Source: Aggregatilinea lenta (GTDB lineage Bacteria > Chloroflexota > Anaerolineae > Aggregatilineales > Aggregatilineaceae). From it: a stretch of 64,000 bases of DNA. Shown piece by piece: positions 36,960 to 45,705 of the stretch; position 1 is the first letter of the stretch, and each line of letters opens with the position of its first letter. The translations under genes were made by a program, and so were the position numbers. The notes under the pieces are model-generated. The model had not been told where the DNA came from. It searched no databases and worked only from the letters and a program-made list of their open reading frames with translations. The DNA lies in contig NZ_BFCB01000003.1 of assembly GCF_003569045.1 (NCBI RefSeq), forward strand, positions 620,001-684,000, given 5' to 3'.

Positions 36960-39560
36960 GTGAGTACGAATAGTTTCCTCGCTAAAACGATGTCCGATGT
37001 TTTGCTGAACCGCCGCAGCTTCCTCAAGTGGAGTTCGGCCCTCAGCAGCACGGCGGTTTTGAGCGGGGGACTCCACAAAATTTCTCAGGGAACGCCCATT
37101 GCGTCCGCAGCGGAAGTTGCGACGCAGCAGGGTGAATGGATTACCGCCGCATGCTGGCATAACTGCGGCGGTCAGCGCTGCGTGCTCAAGGCGCAGGTCG
37201 TGGATGGCGTCGTCAAGAAGGTGAAGACCGACGACACGCATCCTGATTCGTCCGAACAGCCCCAGATTCGCGGCTGTGCGCGTGGTCGTTCGCAGCAGCA
37301 TCAGGCCTTTGGCGCCGATCGCCTGAAGTACCCGATGAAGCGCAAGAACTGGGAGCCGGGCGGCGGCAAGAAGGAACTGCGCGGCCAGGACGAGTGGGTG
37401 CGCATTTCGTGGGACGAGGCGCTCGATTACGTCGCTGACGAGTTCAAGCGCGTCATCGACCAGTACGGCAACGAGGGCATCCTCGAAACCGGCAACACCC
37501 TGGGCAGCCTGATCACCATGCTCGGCGGCGCGGGCAAGCTCTGGGGCAGCACGTCGTGGGGTACCTGGCTCTACACCGGCCCGATCATCGGCCTGGGCGA
37601 TGGCCTGTCGCTGACCTCGCACAACGACCGCCTGGAGATGCAGAATTCCGACCTGGTTGTCATGTGGGGCGGTAACTCGGCCTGGAGCTCCCAGGGCAAC
37701 AACATGCACTACTACAACGAGGCCAAGAAGGCCGGAGTCAAGTTCATCTGCATCGACCCCTATTACAACGACACGCACATGCTGCTGGCCGACGAGTGGA
37801 TCCCGATCCGCCCGGCCACGGACCATGCGCTGGCGCTGGGCATCGCGTACACGCTGCTCGACGAGGACGATCCTGAGAACACTCCGCTGATTGACTGGGA
37901 CTTCCTGGATCGCTGCACGGTTGGCTTCGATAAGGACCACATGCCCGAAGGCGCCGACCCGAAGAAGAACTTCAAGGACTACGTGCTCGGCACGTACGAC
38001 GACACGCCCAAGACGCCGGAATGGGCGTCCGAGATTTGCGGCGTGCCGCCGTACAAGATCCGCCAGCTGGCCCGCACCATCGGTTCGACGTCCAAAGTAT
38101 CGCTGCTGACGGCCTGGGCACCGGCGCGCGTCAACAATGCCGACACCTGGCCGCAGATGTTCATGACCCTGGGTTGCATGACCGGTAACATCGGCAAGCC
38201 GGGTTGCTGCACGGGCGTGAGCTGCTGGGAGCGCACGGCAGACGGCGGTCCGTTCCTGATCAGCGCGGGCGGCAGCGGCGCGCCGCGTGCCTCCAACGAC
38301 AACGCGATCAGCGTGTCGATTAACAATAACGAAGCCTGGAGCGCCATCCTCGACGGCAAGTACGTCGCCGGTTACGACGACGTGCGCGACATCAACATCC
38401 AGATGATCGTGCACGACGCCGGTCACGCCCTGAACCAGAAGGTCGGCATGACCAAGGGTATCGAAGCGCACCGCAAGGTCGAGTTCGTGCTGTCGCTGAA
38501 CCTGTTCCTGAACACCAACAGCAAGTACGCTGACATCGTGCTGCCCGTGACCACGCAGTGGGAGCGTTACGGCTACCTCAAGGGTAACCGCGACCACCTG
38601 ATCTGGGCACGCCAGATCACCGAGCCGCTGTTCGAGGCGAAGGATGACGACTGGATCGCCCGTGAACTGGCGACCCGCCTGGACGTTGATCCCGACGTGG
38701 TCGATCCGATGCCGCTCAACCAGCAGATCTTCAACCAGCTCGCTGGCGCGAAGGTCATCAAGGACAACGGCGTGGACTTCGAGCCGCTGCTGACCATCAC
38801 CTCTGACGACATCGCTGAGATGGGCGTCGAGGGTGAGCCGCAGGAAGGCCGCATCACGCTCCAGCAGTTCAAGACGGACGGCGTCTACACCGTCGCGCGT
38901 AAGAAGGGCGACAAGCTCGGCTACATCGCGCACCAGTCGTTCCGCGACGATCCTGAGGCCAACCCACTCAAGTCGGCTACCGGCAAGCTGGAAATCTACA
39001 GCGAAGCCAATGCCGAAATGGTTAAGGGCCACGGTTTCAACGAGATCGACCCGATCCCGACCTACAACCCCGCCATCGAAGGCTACGCGGATACCTTCGA
39101 CGATTGGGACAACAAGGTCAAGGGCGACTATCCGCTCCAGATGTTCACCATCCACTACCGCCGCCGTTCGCACTCGATCTTCGACAACATCCCCTGGCTG
39201 CGTGAGGCGTTCCCGCAGGAACTCATCATGAACCCGGCGGATGCGGAGCCGCTCGGCCTGAAGCACGGCGATACGGCGCTCGTGACCAGCCGTCACGGCA
39301 AGGTGATCCGCCCGGTCTTCCTTACCGAGCGTATCATGCCCGGTGTGGTGGCGTTGGGTGAAGGTGCGTGGGCCGAAGTCGATGAGGAAAGCGGCATCGA
39401 CAAGGCAGGCGCGACCAACACGCTCAACGGCGCGTATCCCACCGGCCAGGGGCACCAGGGATGGAACTCGTTGAACGTCAAGATCGAACGGTACGGTGGC
39501 CCAGAGGCCCGCGAGCGGGACTACAAGTGGAGCCAGCGGATCCCCATTAAGGAAGCGTAA
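36960..39560 (+). CDS. dmsA: Tat-exported molybdopterin oxidoreductase, DmsA-like catalytic subunit
   Basis: The 866-residue enzyme begins with a twin-arginine signal (NRRSFLKWSS, Arg18-Arg19). A [4Fe-4S] motif Cys65-x3-Cys69-x4-Cys74 and Cys106 follows, then molybdopterin-binding segments (GNTLGSLITMLGGAGKLWGS, VMWGGNSAWSSQGNNMHYY, PVTTQWERYGYLKGNRDHL) and a C-terminal dinucleotide-binding domain. The order and the DmsB/DmsC neighbours place it in the DMSO reductase family, acting outside the cytoplasmic membrane. Substrates in this group include DMSO, TMAO, selenate and others, so the acceptor is not decided by sequence. A GTG start has AAGGAG ten bases upstream. Confidence 0.87.
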   Translation: MSTNSFLAKTMSDVLLNRRSFLKWSSALSSTAVLSGGLHKISQGTPIASAAEVATQQGEWITAACWHNCGGQRCVLKAQVVDGVVKKVKTDDTHPDSSEQPQIRGCARGRSQQHQAFGADRLKYPMKRKNWEPGGGKKELRGQDEWVRISWDEALDYVADEFKRVIDQYGNEGILETGNTLGSLITMLGGAGKLWGSTSWGTWLYTGPIIGLGDGLSLTSHNDRLEMQNSDLVVMWGGNSAWSSQGNNMHYYNEAKKAGVKFICIDPYYNDTHMLLADEWIPIRPATDHALALGIAYTLLDEDDPENTPLIDWDFLDRCTVGFDKDHMPEGADPKKNFKDYVLGTYDDTPKTPEWASEICGVPPYKIRQLARTIGSTSKVSLLTAWAPARVNNADTWPQMFMTLGCMTGNIGKPGCCTGVSCWERTADGGPFLISAGGSGAPRASNDNAISVSINNNEAWSAILDGKYVAGYDDVRDINIQMIVHDAGHALNQKVGMTKGIEAHRKVEFVLSLNLFLNTNSKYADIVLPVTTQWERYGYLKGNRDHLIWARQITEPLFEAKDDDWIARELATRLDVDPDVVDPMPLNQQIFNQLAGAKVIKDNGVDFEPLLTITSDDIAEMGVEGEPQEGRITLQQFKTDGVYTVARKKGDKLGYIAHQSFRDDPEANPLKSATGKLEIYSEANAEMVKGHGFNEIDPIPTYNPAIEGYADTFDDWDNKVKGDYPLQMFTIHYRRRSHSIFDNIPWLREAFPQELIMNPADAEPLGLKHGDTALVTSRHGKVIRPVFLTERIMPGVVALGEGAWAEVDEESGIDKAGATNTLNGAYPTGQGHQGWNSLNVKIERYGGPEARERDYKWSQRIPIKEA

Positions 39561-39565
39561 CAAAC

Positions 39566-40192
39566 ATGGCCAAGCAACTAGCCTTTCACTTTAACTCGAG
39601 CCTCTGCAACGGCTGTAAGGCATGCGTCATCGCCTGTAAGTCGAAGAATGCGCTCCCGGTGGACGTCAACTACCGCCGGGTGTACGAGTATGGCGGCGGC
39701 GGTTGGGTGGCGGACCCGATGGCTCCGGCCTTCCTGACGCCGAACAACATCTTCGTCTACTCGCTGTCTGTCGCATGCATGCACTGCGAAAATCCCGCGT
39801 GCGTCGATGTCTGCCCCGCCAAGGCCATCGAGAAGCGTGACGATGGTATTGTCGTGGTCGATTCCGACAAGTGCATCGGCTGCCACTACTGCTCGTGGGC
39901 CTGTCCGTACGGTGCGCCCCAGTTCGACCCCGAAGAAGGCACCATGCGCAAGTGCGACATGTGCGCCGACGTCGTGGACGAAGGCGGCACCCCATACTGC
40001 GTGAGCGCCTGCCCCATGCGCGCGCTGGACTTTGGCGAGCTGGAAGAGCTGCGCGCCAAGTACGGCACAGTGGCCGAAGTGGCGCCGCTGCCGCCCGCCG
40101 ACATCACCAATCCTGCCTTTGTGCTGACGCCCCATCGCCATTCCCAGCCTGTCGGCTCGAAGGTCGGGCGCGTCTATGACGATGAGGTGTAA
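39566..40192 (+). CDS. dmsB: DmsB-like four-cluster ferredoxin subunit
   Basis: The 208-residue protein has four Cys clusters for [4Fe-4S]: CNGCKACVIAC; CMHCENPACVDVCP; CIGCHYCSWACP; and CDMCADVVDE followed by YCVSACPMRAL. This is the electron-transfer subunit that links the membrane anchor to the catalytic subunit. It has no signal peptide, so it must be carried out through Tat with DmsA. It starts five bases after dmsA and its stop overlaps the start of dmsC (TAATG). Confidence 0.93.
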   Translation: MAKQLAFHFNSSLCNGCKACVIACKSKNALPVDVNYRRVYEYGGGGWVADPMAPAFLTPNNIFVYSLSVACMHCENPACVDVCPAKAIEKRDDGIVVVDSDKCIGCHYCSWACPYGAPQFDPEEGTMRKCDMCADVVDEGGTPYCVSACPMRALDFGELEELRAKYGTVAEVAPLPPADITNPAFVLTPHRHSQPVGSKVGRVYDDEV

Positions 40193-41109
40193 TGATGGAA
40201 ACGCGTGAATGGGCACTCGTCACGTACACAATCCTGTCCCAGATGGCTGTTGGCTCCTTTCTGGTGCTGGGCGCGGTGCACTTCCTGGCACAGCGCAAAG
40301 CCGGTGAAGCTGAAGCCGACCGTCTGAGCGACCGTGCGCTGCTGGCCATCGGGCCGGTGCTGGTGCTCGGCGTGCTCGCCTCGCTGCTGCACCTGGGCAA
40401 CCCGGCGAACGCATACCGCGCGATCGCGAACATCGGCTCGTCGTGGTTGAGCCGCGAGATCTTCTTCACTATGGCCTTCACGGGCGTTGGCTTCGTGTTC
40501 GCCATCATGCAGTGGCGCAAGCTCGCCACCCCGGCCATCCGCAATGCGGTTGCCGTCCTCGCGGCACTGATCGGCGTGGTCGCGGTCTACAGCATGTCGC
40601 ACATCTACATGCTGGCCAACCAGCCTACCTGGAATTCTGCCGCAACGCCGCTCTCGTTCTTCTGCACGACCCTACTGCTCGGCTCGCTGGCGATCGGCGT
40701 GGCGCTGAGCGCGAATTACACCTATCTGAAGTCCCGCAAGAGCGCTGCGCTGGACGTCCAGGCGAACCTGCTGCGCGACGCGCTGCGCTGGATCGCTGTA
40801 GCGGCGATCGTGGTGCTGGGCTTCGAGCTGGTGGTGATCTCGGCCAGCCTGATCGACTTCGGTTCCGGCGATGCGGCGGCCAGCCTGGTCAACATTGCAG
40901 AAGACTACAACACACTGTTCATCCTGCGCATCAGCCTGGTCTTCCTGGGCGCCGGGGTGTTCGCCTTCTTCCTCTATCGCACTGCGTCGGTGCTCGGCCA
41001 GGAGCGTGTGCTTTTCGCTCTGGTCTACGGCGCGTTTGCGCTGGTCCTGATCGCGGAAGTAATGGGGCGCTATCTGTTCTACGCCTCGCACATCAAGATC
41101 GGTTTCTAG
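40192..41109 (+). CDS. dmsC: DmsC-like membrane anchor subunit
   Basis: This 305-residue protein with eight or nine hydrophobic helices matches the DmsC anchor family. It starts METREWALVTYTILSQMAVGSFLVLG, has the loop LHLGNPANAYRAIANIGSSWLSREI (a family hallmark) and ends LIAEVMGRYLFYASH. It oxidises menaquinol and passes electrons to DmsB. Start codons at 40192 and 40195 are both possible; the former overlaps the dmsB stop. The operon of three genes is closed by the hairpin at 41130. Confidence 0.92.
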   Translation: MMETREWALVTYTILSQMAVGSFLVLGAVHFLAQRKAGEAEADRLSDRALLAIGPVLVLGVLASLLHLGNPANAYRAIANIGSSWLSREIFFTMAFTGVGFVFAIMQWRKLATPAIRNAVAVLAALIGVVAVYSMSHIYMLANQPTWNSAATPLSFFCTTLLLGSLAIGVALSANYTYLKSRKSAALDVQANLLRDALRWIAVAAIVVLGFELVVISASLIDFGSGDAAASLVNIAEDYNTLFILRISLVFLGAGVFAFFLYRTASVLGQERVLFALVYGAFALVLIAEVMGRYLFYASHIKIGF

Positions 41110-41129
41110 GCCGGTTCACAGCAAATGAG

Positions 41130-41164
41130 GGCAGGGGAGCTATGCAAGCTCCCCTGCCGTTTCC
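41130..41164 (+). terminator. Hairpin terminator behind dmsC
   Basis: GGCAGGGGAGCT, loop ATGCA, then AGCTCCCCTGCC forms a perfect 12-base stem followed by GTTT. It separates dmsABC from the chaperone and radical SAM genes. Confidence 0.7.
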
Positions 41165-41302
41165 ACTGTTTACATTTATCCGGCGTTCTTGTGCCTTTGT
41201 GCCCCGCCCGTCAGTTCGTTCTCACTTTATACTCAAGTTACTTAAGTTCAGGCACATCACATCCCCCAGCCGGGATTCTGTCGCTAATCAATGGAGATCG
41301 TT

Positions 41303-42028
41303 GTGATCAATTCTGCACCCCAATCCACGAGCGATGAGCGTACGGAGCAGCTTGTCGGCCAGGTATTGCTGTTCGGCCTGCTCGGAAAAATCCTGTATTC
41401 GATCCCTGCGCGTGACTGGCTCGATCCGCTGGTGACCGACAACCTGTTTGAATCGGTCCCGTTTGCCGAGTCCCAGCCGGACACGGCGGACGGACTTGAC
41501 CTGCTGGCCGCCTGGACTGACGCATGCCAGGACGGCATCGACGACCAGATGCTGATTGACCTGAAGGCTGATTACACCGCGCTGTTCGTCGGGCTGCGGG
41601 CGATGAAAGCTCCGGCTTGGGAATCGGTGTATTTCAGCGAGGAGCGCCTGCTTTTCCAGGATCGCACGGTGGACGTGCAGTCGCGCTACCAGCAGATGGG
41701 CGCGGAAGTACAGACGCCCGACCGCGAGCCGGTGGACCACATCGCGTTCGAGCTGAGCTTTGTCGGGCACTGCGCGCAACTGGCGCTGACCGCGCTGGAA
41801 GCGGACGACTCGCTCCAGTTCGACGCCGTCACTGCCGCCAAGCGTGAGTTCCTGAGCGAGCACCTGATGCAGTGGGGTCCCAAGTGGGCCGAGCTGGTCA
41901 TCAAGTACGCCCAAACTGGCTTCTACCGGGGCCTCGCGTACCTCGTACGCGGCGCGCTGGCCGAGTTGGCGCAGATCGACGCGGTGCGCGTCCCGGCCAA
42001 GATCAAGTACCTCGGCATCCCGGAATAG
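41303..42028 (+). CDS. TorD/DmsD-family molybdoenzyme chaperone
   Basis: The protein of about 241 residues belongs to the TorD family of helical chaperones that bind the Tat signal of a molybdoenzyme and help cofactor insertion. Family signs are ADYTALFVGLRAMKAPAWESVYFSEERLLFQ, the TVDVQSRYQQMG stretch and PVDHIAFELSFVGH. Its partner should be the DmsA-like protein upstream. GTG 41303 has GGAG six bases before it; ATG 41291 would add four residues but has no ribosome binding site. It lies beyond a terminator, so it may have its own promoter, and the radical SAM gene follows 26 bases later. Confidence 0.88.
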   Translation: MINSAPQSTSDERTEQLVGQVLLFGLLGKILYSIPARDWLDPLVTDNLFESVPFAESQPDTADGLDLLAAWTDACQDGIDDQMLIDLKADYTALFVGLRAMKAPAWESVYFSEERLLFQDRTVDVQSRYQQMGAEVQTPDREPVDHIAFELSFVGHCAQLALTALEADDSLQFDAVTAAKREFLSEHLMQWGPKWAELVIKYAQTGFYRGLAYLVRGALAELAQIDAVRVPAKIKYLGIPE

Positions 42029-42054
42029 GCAGGACTAGTCAAAGGACTCGAACG

Positions 42055-43377
42055 GTGATCATTGCCATCACGCCCGAAACCCGTCACCAGATCAAGAATC
42101 CCCAGCTGGCAGCCTATGCGGATATCTACTTGAGGATCTACGACAACTTCCTCAACCAGATGCGCGACAGCGGCATCGACGTCGATGATGCTGGCGCGGG
42201 CGATGTCTCCCCCGAGGTGTTCGACCGGCTTGAGCAAAAAGGGGTGATCTTCCGCAACGGAGGCCGCAGCATCTACTCCGGCGCGATCTCAGCGGCGTGC
42301 GTGGCCTGCAAAAAAGGCGTGGGCAGCGCGACGTTCTTCATCTCGCTGAAGTGCAACCGCAGTTGCTACTACTGCTTCAACCCGAATCAGGTCGATTACG
42401 AGCATCACCGGACGCACGAGCGCGACCTGATCCGCGAGCTGGACGAGATGGCGGCGACCGGGCAGCACCTGAGCTGTGTCGCGCTGACCGGCGGCGAGCC
42501 GCTGCTGCACAAGGCGCAGGCGATTCACTTCTTCGAGCACGCCGCCGATTGCTTCCCCAACGTGCACACGCGCCTCTACACCTGCGGTGACTACGTGGAC
42601 GAGGCCGTGCTGGCCGAGCTGCGCGACGCGGGCCTGCGCGAGATTCGCTTCAGCATCCGCATGCACGACACGGCGCACCTGCGCAGCCGCATTCTGGAAC
42701 GCGTCGAGCTGGCGAAGCGCTACATCCCCGACGTGATGATCGAACTGCCGATCATCCCCGGCACGCTGGACATCATGAAGGACATCCTGCGCGAGCTGGA
42801 CCGCATCGGGATCTACAGCATCAACCTGCTGGAGTTGTGCTATCCGCTGCTGAACGCCGCCGAGTTCAAGGCGCGGGGCTTCAAGGTGAAGAAGCGCCCG
42901 TTCGATACGCTGTACGACTACTGGTACGCGGGTGGCGTACCGATTGCGGGCAGCGAGGCGGAGTGCCTCGAACTGCTGGAATTTGCGCAGGACGAAGGGC
43001 TGAAGATCGGCGTGCACTACTGCTCGCTGGAAAACAAGCTCACCGGGCAGAACTACCAGCAGAACGCCAGCCATTCCTTGCCGCGCACCGCGACCCTGTC
43101 GCAGAACGACTTCCTGCTGAAATCGGCGAAGGTATTCGGCGACGACGTCGCGCCGGTGATGGATGTGTTCGAGCGCGAGCGCATCCGCGACTACGCGTTC
43201 GACCCGGATCACAACTGTCTGGAATTCAACGTCAACGCCATTCGTGTGCTGAAGAAGCTGGACATCGAGATCGGCATCTCGACCAGCACCTTCGAGGAAC
43301 GCGAGGACGGCCTGGTCATCCGCGAGCTAAAGGTGGACCTGACCACGCCGCGCCTGTTCAAGCGCGCGGACGTGTGA
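42055..43377 (+). CDS. Radical SAM protein linked to the molybdoenzyme operon
   Basis: The 440-residue protein has the radical SAM motif Cys100-x3-Cys104-x2-Cys107 (CNRSCYYC), preceded by a CxxC at Cys82 and Cys85 (ACVACKKG). ALTGGEPLLHKAQAI gives the GGE motif of the S-adenosylmethionine site. The barrel (about 92-330) is followed by a C-terminal region of about 110 residues with LEFNVNAIRVLKKL. No SPASM-type Cys cluster is visible. GTG 42055 is preceded by AAGGA at good spacing. The gene sits directly after the TorD-like chaperone; a role in maturation of the molybdoenzyme or in making a redox partner is inference. The exact radical SAM subfamily is not recognised. Confidence 0.82.
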   Translation: MIIAITPETRHQIKNPQLAAYADIYLRIYDNFLNQMRDSGIDVDDAGAGDVSPEVFDRLEQKGVIFRNGGRSIYSGAISAACVACKKGVGSATFFISLKCNRSCYYCFNPNQVDYEHHRTHERDLIRELDEMAATGQHLSCVALTGGEPLLHKAQAIHFFEHAADCFPNVHTRLYTCGDYVDEAVLAELRDAGLREIRFSIRMHDTAHLRSRILERVELAKRYIPDVMIELPIIPGTLDIMKDILRELDRIGIYSINLLELCYPLLNAAEFKARGFKVKKRPFDTLYDYWYAGGVPIAGSEAECLELLEFAQDEGLKIGVHYCSLENKLTGQNYQQNASHSLPRTATLSQNDFLLKSAKVFGDDVAPVMDVFERERIRDYAFDPDHNCLEFNVNAIRVLKKLDIEIGISTSTFEEREDGLVIRELKVDLTTPRLFKRADV

Positions 43378-43420
43378 GGCGAGGGAAAGCAGTCGTTGTC
43401 AGCGGGTAACAGTCAAAAGC

Positions 43421-43462
43421 AAAAAACGGGGCGGGGCAGGTTTTTACCCACCCCGTTTTTTT
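43421..43462. terminator. Bidirectional Rho-independent terminator
   Basis: AAAAAACGGGG and CCCCGTTTTTTT frame a loop that can itself pair CGGG with CCCA-like bases. A-tract and T-tract on the two sides let it serve both the radical SAM gene (plus) and the mutarotase gene (minus). Confidence 0.9.
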
Positions 43463-43492
43463 ATATGCTCAATGGAGCGCAGACGGGATGCG

Positions 43493-44323
43493 TCAGGACA
43501 GGGCCGTGATCGTTTGCGTGCCGTGCCACGTTTCGCCCGGCTCCAGCGCGATCGGGACGTAGATGGCAGCGGCCTCGATGCACAGGAAGTCGTGGTATGC
43601 CTCCGGCCCCAGGTCGGGCAGGGCGGCGGACAGCTCCGGCCCCGGATTCCACACGACCGCGTCGGGGAAGCCCTCGGCGACGATCTCAAGCTCGGCGTCC
43701 GTGTCGTGCAGGCGAATCGCGCCCGGCACGGCTTTGTAGATCCGGTCGATCTGGCCGTCGATGTGCAGCGTAGTGCGTGGCTGCTCGCCATCGACGCCGT
43801 GCTCGCGGTACGACAGCCCCTCCAGCCCCTCGACTCTAACGCTGCCGATCTCGCTTACGTGGAAATAAGTGTGCAGCGCGGCGGTGAACGTGAACGGCTG
43901 CGCGTCGGTGTTGGTGACGTTCAGCATCACCGACAGGCGCGGCCCGCCCACCGTTACGGTGAGGTCGAGCTGGGCGGCGTGCGGCCACACTGCGCGCGTC
44001 TCGTCGGTGCCGGTCAGTCGGAAGTGCGCCGTGGCGTCCTGCGGCGTGTTCTGCGTATCGAACAACTGCCATAGACTCGTCCGGGCGAAGCCGTGATGCG
44101 GCAGCGGCCCCAGCGCGGCGAACTGGGGAAAGACTACCGGCACCCCGCCGCGAATGGCCGCGGTGGGGTTGAAGCCGGAGCGCTCGCTGAGGTACAGACG
44201 CTCGCGGCCATCAGGCGTGCGCCACGACGTCACGTTGGCTCCGTGCAAAGTCATCTCGGCGCAGGCTTTGTCCGGCGCGCGGAGCACAACAGGATTGAAA
44301 TCGCCGGAATCGAGGGTATTCAT
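43493..44323 (-). CDS. D-hexose-6-phosphate mutarotase (YeaD-like)
   Basis: The 276-residue protein of the galactose mutarotase-like fold starts MNTLDSGDFNPVVLRAPDKACAEMTLHGANVTSW. It contains GGVPVVFPQFAALGPLPHHGFAR, the conserved phosphosugar-epimerase segment, then FTAALHTYFHVSEI with the catalytic His and a late Glu (CIEAAAIYVPIAL). These enzymes interconvert alpha and beta forms of hexose 6-phosphates. The start at 44323 is supported by GGAGACC upstream; the open frame continues further but has no similarity there. It stands alone and runs opposite to its neighbours. Confidence 0.85.
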   Translation of the reverse strand: MNTLDSGDFNPVVLRAPDKACAEMTLHGANVTSWRTPDGRERLYLSERSGFNPTAAIRGGVPVVFPQFAALGPLPHHGFARTSLWQLFDTQNTPQDATAHFRLTGTDETRAVWPHAAQLDLTVTVGGPRLSVMLNVTNTDAQPFTFTAALHTYFHVSEIGSVRVEGLEGLSYREHGVDGEQPRTTLHIDGQIDRIYKAVPGAIRLHDTDAELEIVAEGFPDAVVWNPGPELSAALPDLGPEAYHDFLCIEAAAIYVPIALEPGETWHGTQTITALS

Positions 44324-44537
44324 CAGGGTCTCCTTCGTCACAAGCAGGATAGCCCGGTGTCCGGGCCGGTGCAACCATTCTAGCGGGGGTGGCGATTCAT
44401 GAACAATATCAAAATCGCGCGGACCGGCGCGCATGCCATTCGATTCTCCTACAGCCCGTACAGCCCAGCCGGGCCGATCTGGGCAGATCGTCTTTTCCAT
44501 CTGTGCAAAATGCTTCACAACTTGGCGTGCGCTGCTC

Positions 44538-44568
44538 TTGACAGCGAGGGTATGGATCCGCTTATAAT
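44538..44568 (+). promoter_or_regulatory. Promoter of the GntR gene
   Basis: TTGACA (44538-44543) and a perfect TATAAT (44563-44568) are 19 bases apart, slightly longer than optimal. They lie in the 383-base gap between the divergent mutarotase and GntR genes; the rest of that gap shows no other element apart from the palindrome at 44576. Confidence 0.7.
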
Positions 44569-44575
44569 AAGCTTG

Positions 44576-44589
44576 GTTCTATAGAGAAC
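44576..44589 (+). promoter_or_regulatory. Possible GntR operator
   Basis: GTTCT, ATAG, AGAAC is a perfect inverted repeat just behind the -10 box, where a repressor would block transcription. Binding by the GntR protein encoded downstream is inferred from position. Confidence 0.55.
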
Positions 44590-44706
44590 TAGATATATAA
44601 AGTGACTTATGCTATTTATTGGATATTAAGCATCAATTTAAACGACCTGTTGTTGTGCACGCTGCCTGCCCCGGCAGACAGCCGTCAAATGACGAAAGAG
44701 TGTTAT

Positions 44707-45450
44707 ATGAGCGCGCGCATTCTTTCCCAGATCAAAATTGACCGGCGCAGCCCGATCCCGATCTACCAGCAGCTTCAGGAACAGTTCGAAACGCTGATCA
44801 TGGACGAAGCCTGGAACAGCGATGAGCCGCTGCCATCCGAGACGATCCTCGCCAGCGAGCTGCACATCAGCACGATGACAGTCCGGCAGGCGATGACCCG
44901 GCTGGTTAACAAGGGGCTGATCTACCGCGAACAGGGACGCGGCACGTTTGTCACCCCGCAGCCCTTCGAACACCCGCTCCAGCGCCTGGAGAGCTTCACC
45001 GAAGACATGCATGCACGCGGTCTGAAGCCGGGCGCGCGCATTCTCGACTTCAGTACCGTGCCCGCCAACGAAGCGGTGGCCTGCCTGTTGTCGATCGCGC
45101 CGGGCACGCCCGTGCTGCACCTTAAGCGGCTGCGGCTGGCGGAAGAATATCCTGTCGCGCTGCACGACGCGTATCTCATCTGCACCGACCTGAAGCGTAC
45201 CGACCTCGACCAGGCGGGGTCGCTCTACGCGACGCTGGAGATGATCGGGCACAACCTGGTCGAGGCGAAGGAAACGCTGGAGGCGACGTCGGCGGACGAA
45301 GAAACCGGCACGCTGCTCGAACTGCCCAAGGGGGAGCCGCTGCTCAAGGCGACCCGCGTAAGCTGGGATCAAAATCATACGCCCGTCGAGGCGGTTTACG
45401 CTTACTACCGGGCGAACTTCTATCGTTATACCGTGTGGCTGAGACGTTAG
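44707..45450 (+). CDS. GntR-family regulator, HutC subfamily
   Basis: The 247-residue regulator has the GntR winged helix (PIPIYQQLQEQFETLI, then LPSETILASELHISTMTVRQAMTRLVNKGLIYREQGRGTFV-type sequence, about 18-85) and a UTRA effector domain (RLESFTEDMHARGLKPGARIL onwards). HutC-type regulators sense small metabolites such as sugars or nucleosides. The ATG at 44707 gives the normal N-terminus; ATG 44689 would add six residues. It precedes the nucleoside import operon in the same direction, so it is the natural candidate to control it. Confidence 0.9.
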   Translation: MSARILSQIKIDRRSPIPIYQQLQEQFETLIMDEAWNSDEPLPSETILASELHISTMTVRQAMTRLVNKGLIYREQGRGTFVTPQPFEHPLQRLESFTEDMHARGLKPGARILDFSTVPANEAVACLLSIAPGTPVLHLKRLRLAEEYPVALHDAYLICTDLKRTDLDQAGSLYATLEMIGHNLVEAKETLEATSADEETGTLLELPKGEPLLKATRVSWDQNHTPVEAVYAYYRANFYRYTVWLRR

Positions 45451-45705
45451 GTGAAGGTCTTTGGTCTCGGCCCGCCCACCGAGCGCCGCGTGGTGCAAAA
45501 CGAACCGAGCAGGAGGTGCACACCACCAGGGCTAACCCACATTACAGCACTCCCCGTCGTTTGCGGCCCCGTCCCTTGGGAGGGGGAAAGGTCAACAGCT
45601 CGTGCGGCACGCGACGAGAGGCCGGGGTTCGACCCGGCGCTCGATTGGCAGCCGGAAACGCGCTCCATCACCGGACCAATTTCGTTTTTCGAGGAGGATG
45701 TAAGG
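45451..45705 (+). other. Structured leader in front of the nucleoside importer operon
   Basis: These 255 bases between the GntR stop and the binding-protein start are GC-rich and contain two short hairpins (centred near 45577, TCCCTTGGGA; and 45621-45638, GCCGGG and CCCGGC around GTTCGA). An open frame runs through but has no protein features. The ribosome binding site GAGGAGG lies at 45691-45697. It matches no riboswitch class I can recognise. Confidence 0.45.

Noticed and set aside
36924-39563. An 879-codon open frame on the minus strand covering the whole dmsA-like gene.
   Set aside because: It is the antisense shadow of a clear molybdoenzyme gene in GC-rich DNA. Its translation is full of Arg, Val, Asp and His without any domain, as expected for such shadows.
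45615-45645. A tRNA-like T arm (GGGGTTCGACCC) in the leader before the nucleoside-binding protein.
   Set aside because: The stem and loop lengths do not fit a T arm, and no acceptor, D or anticodon arms surround it.
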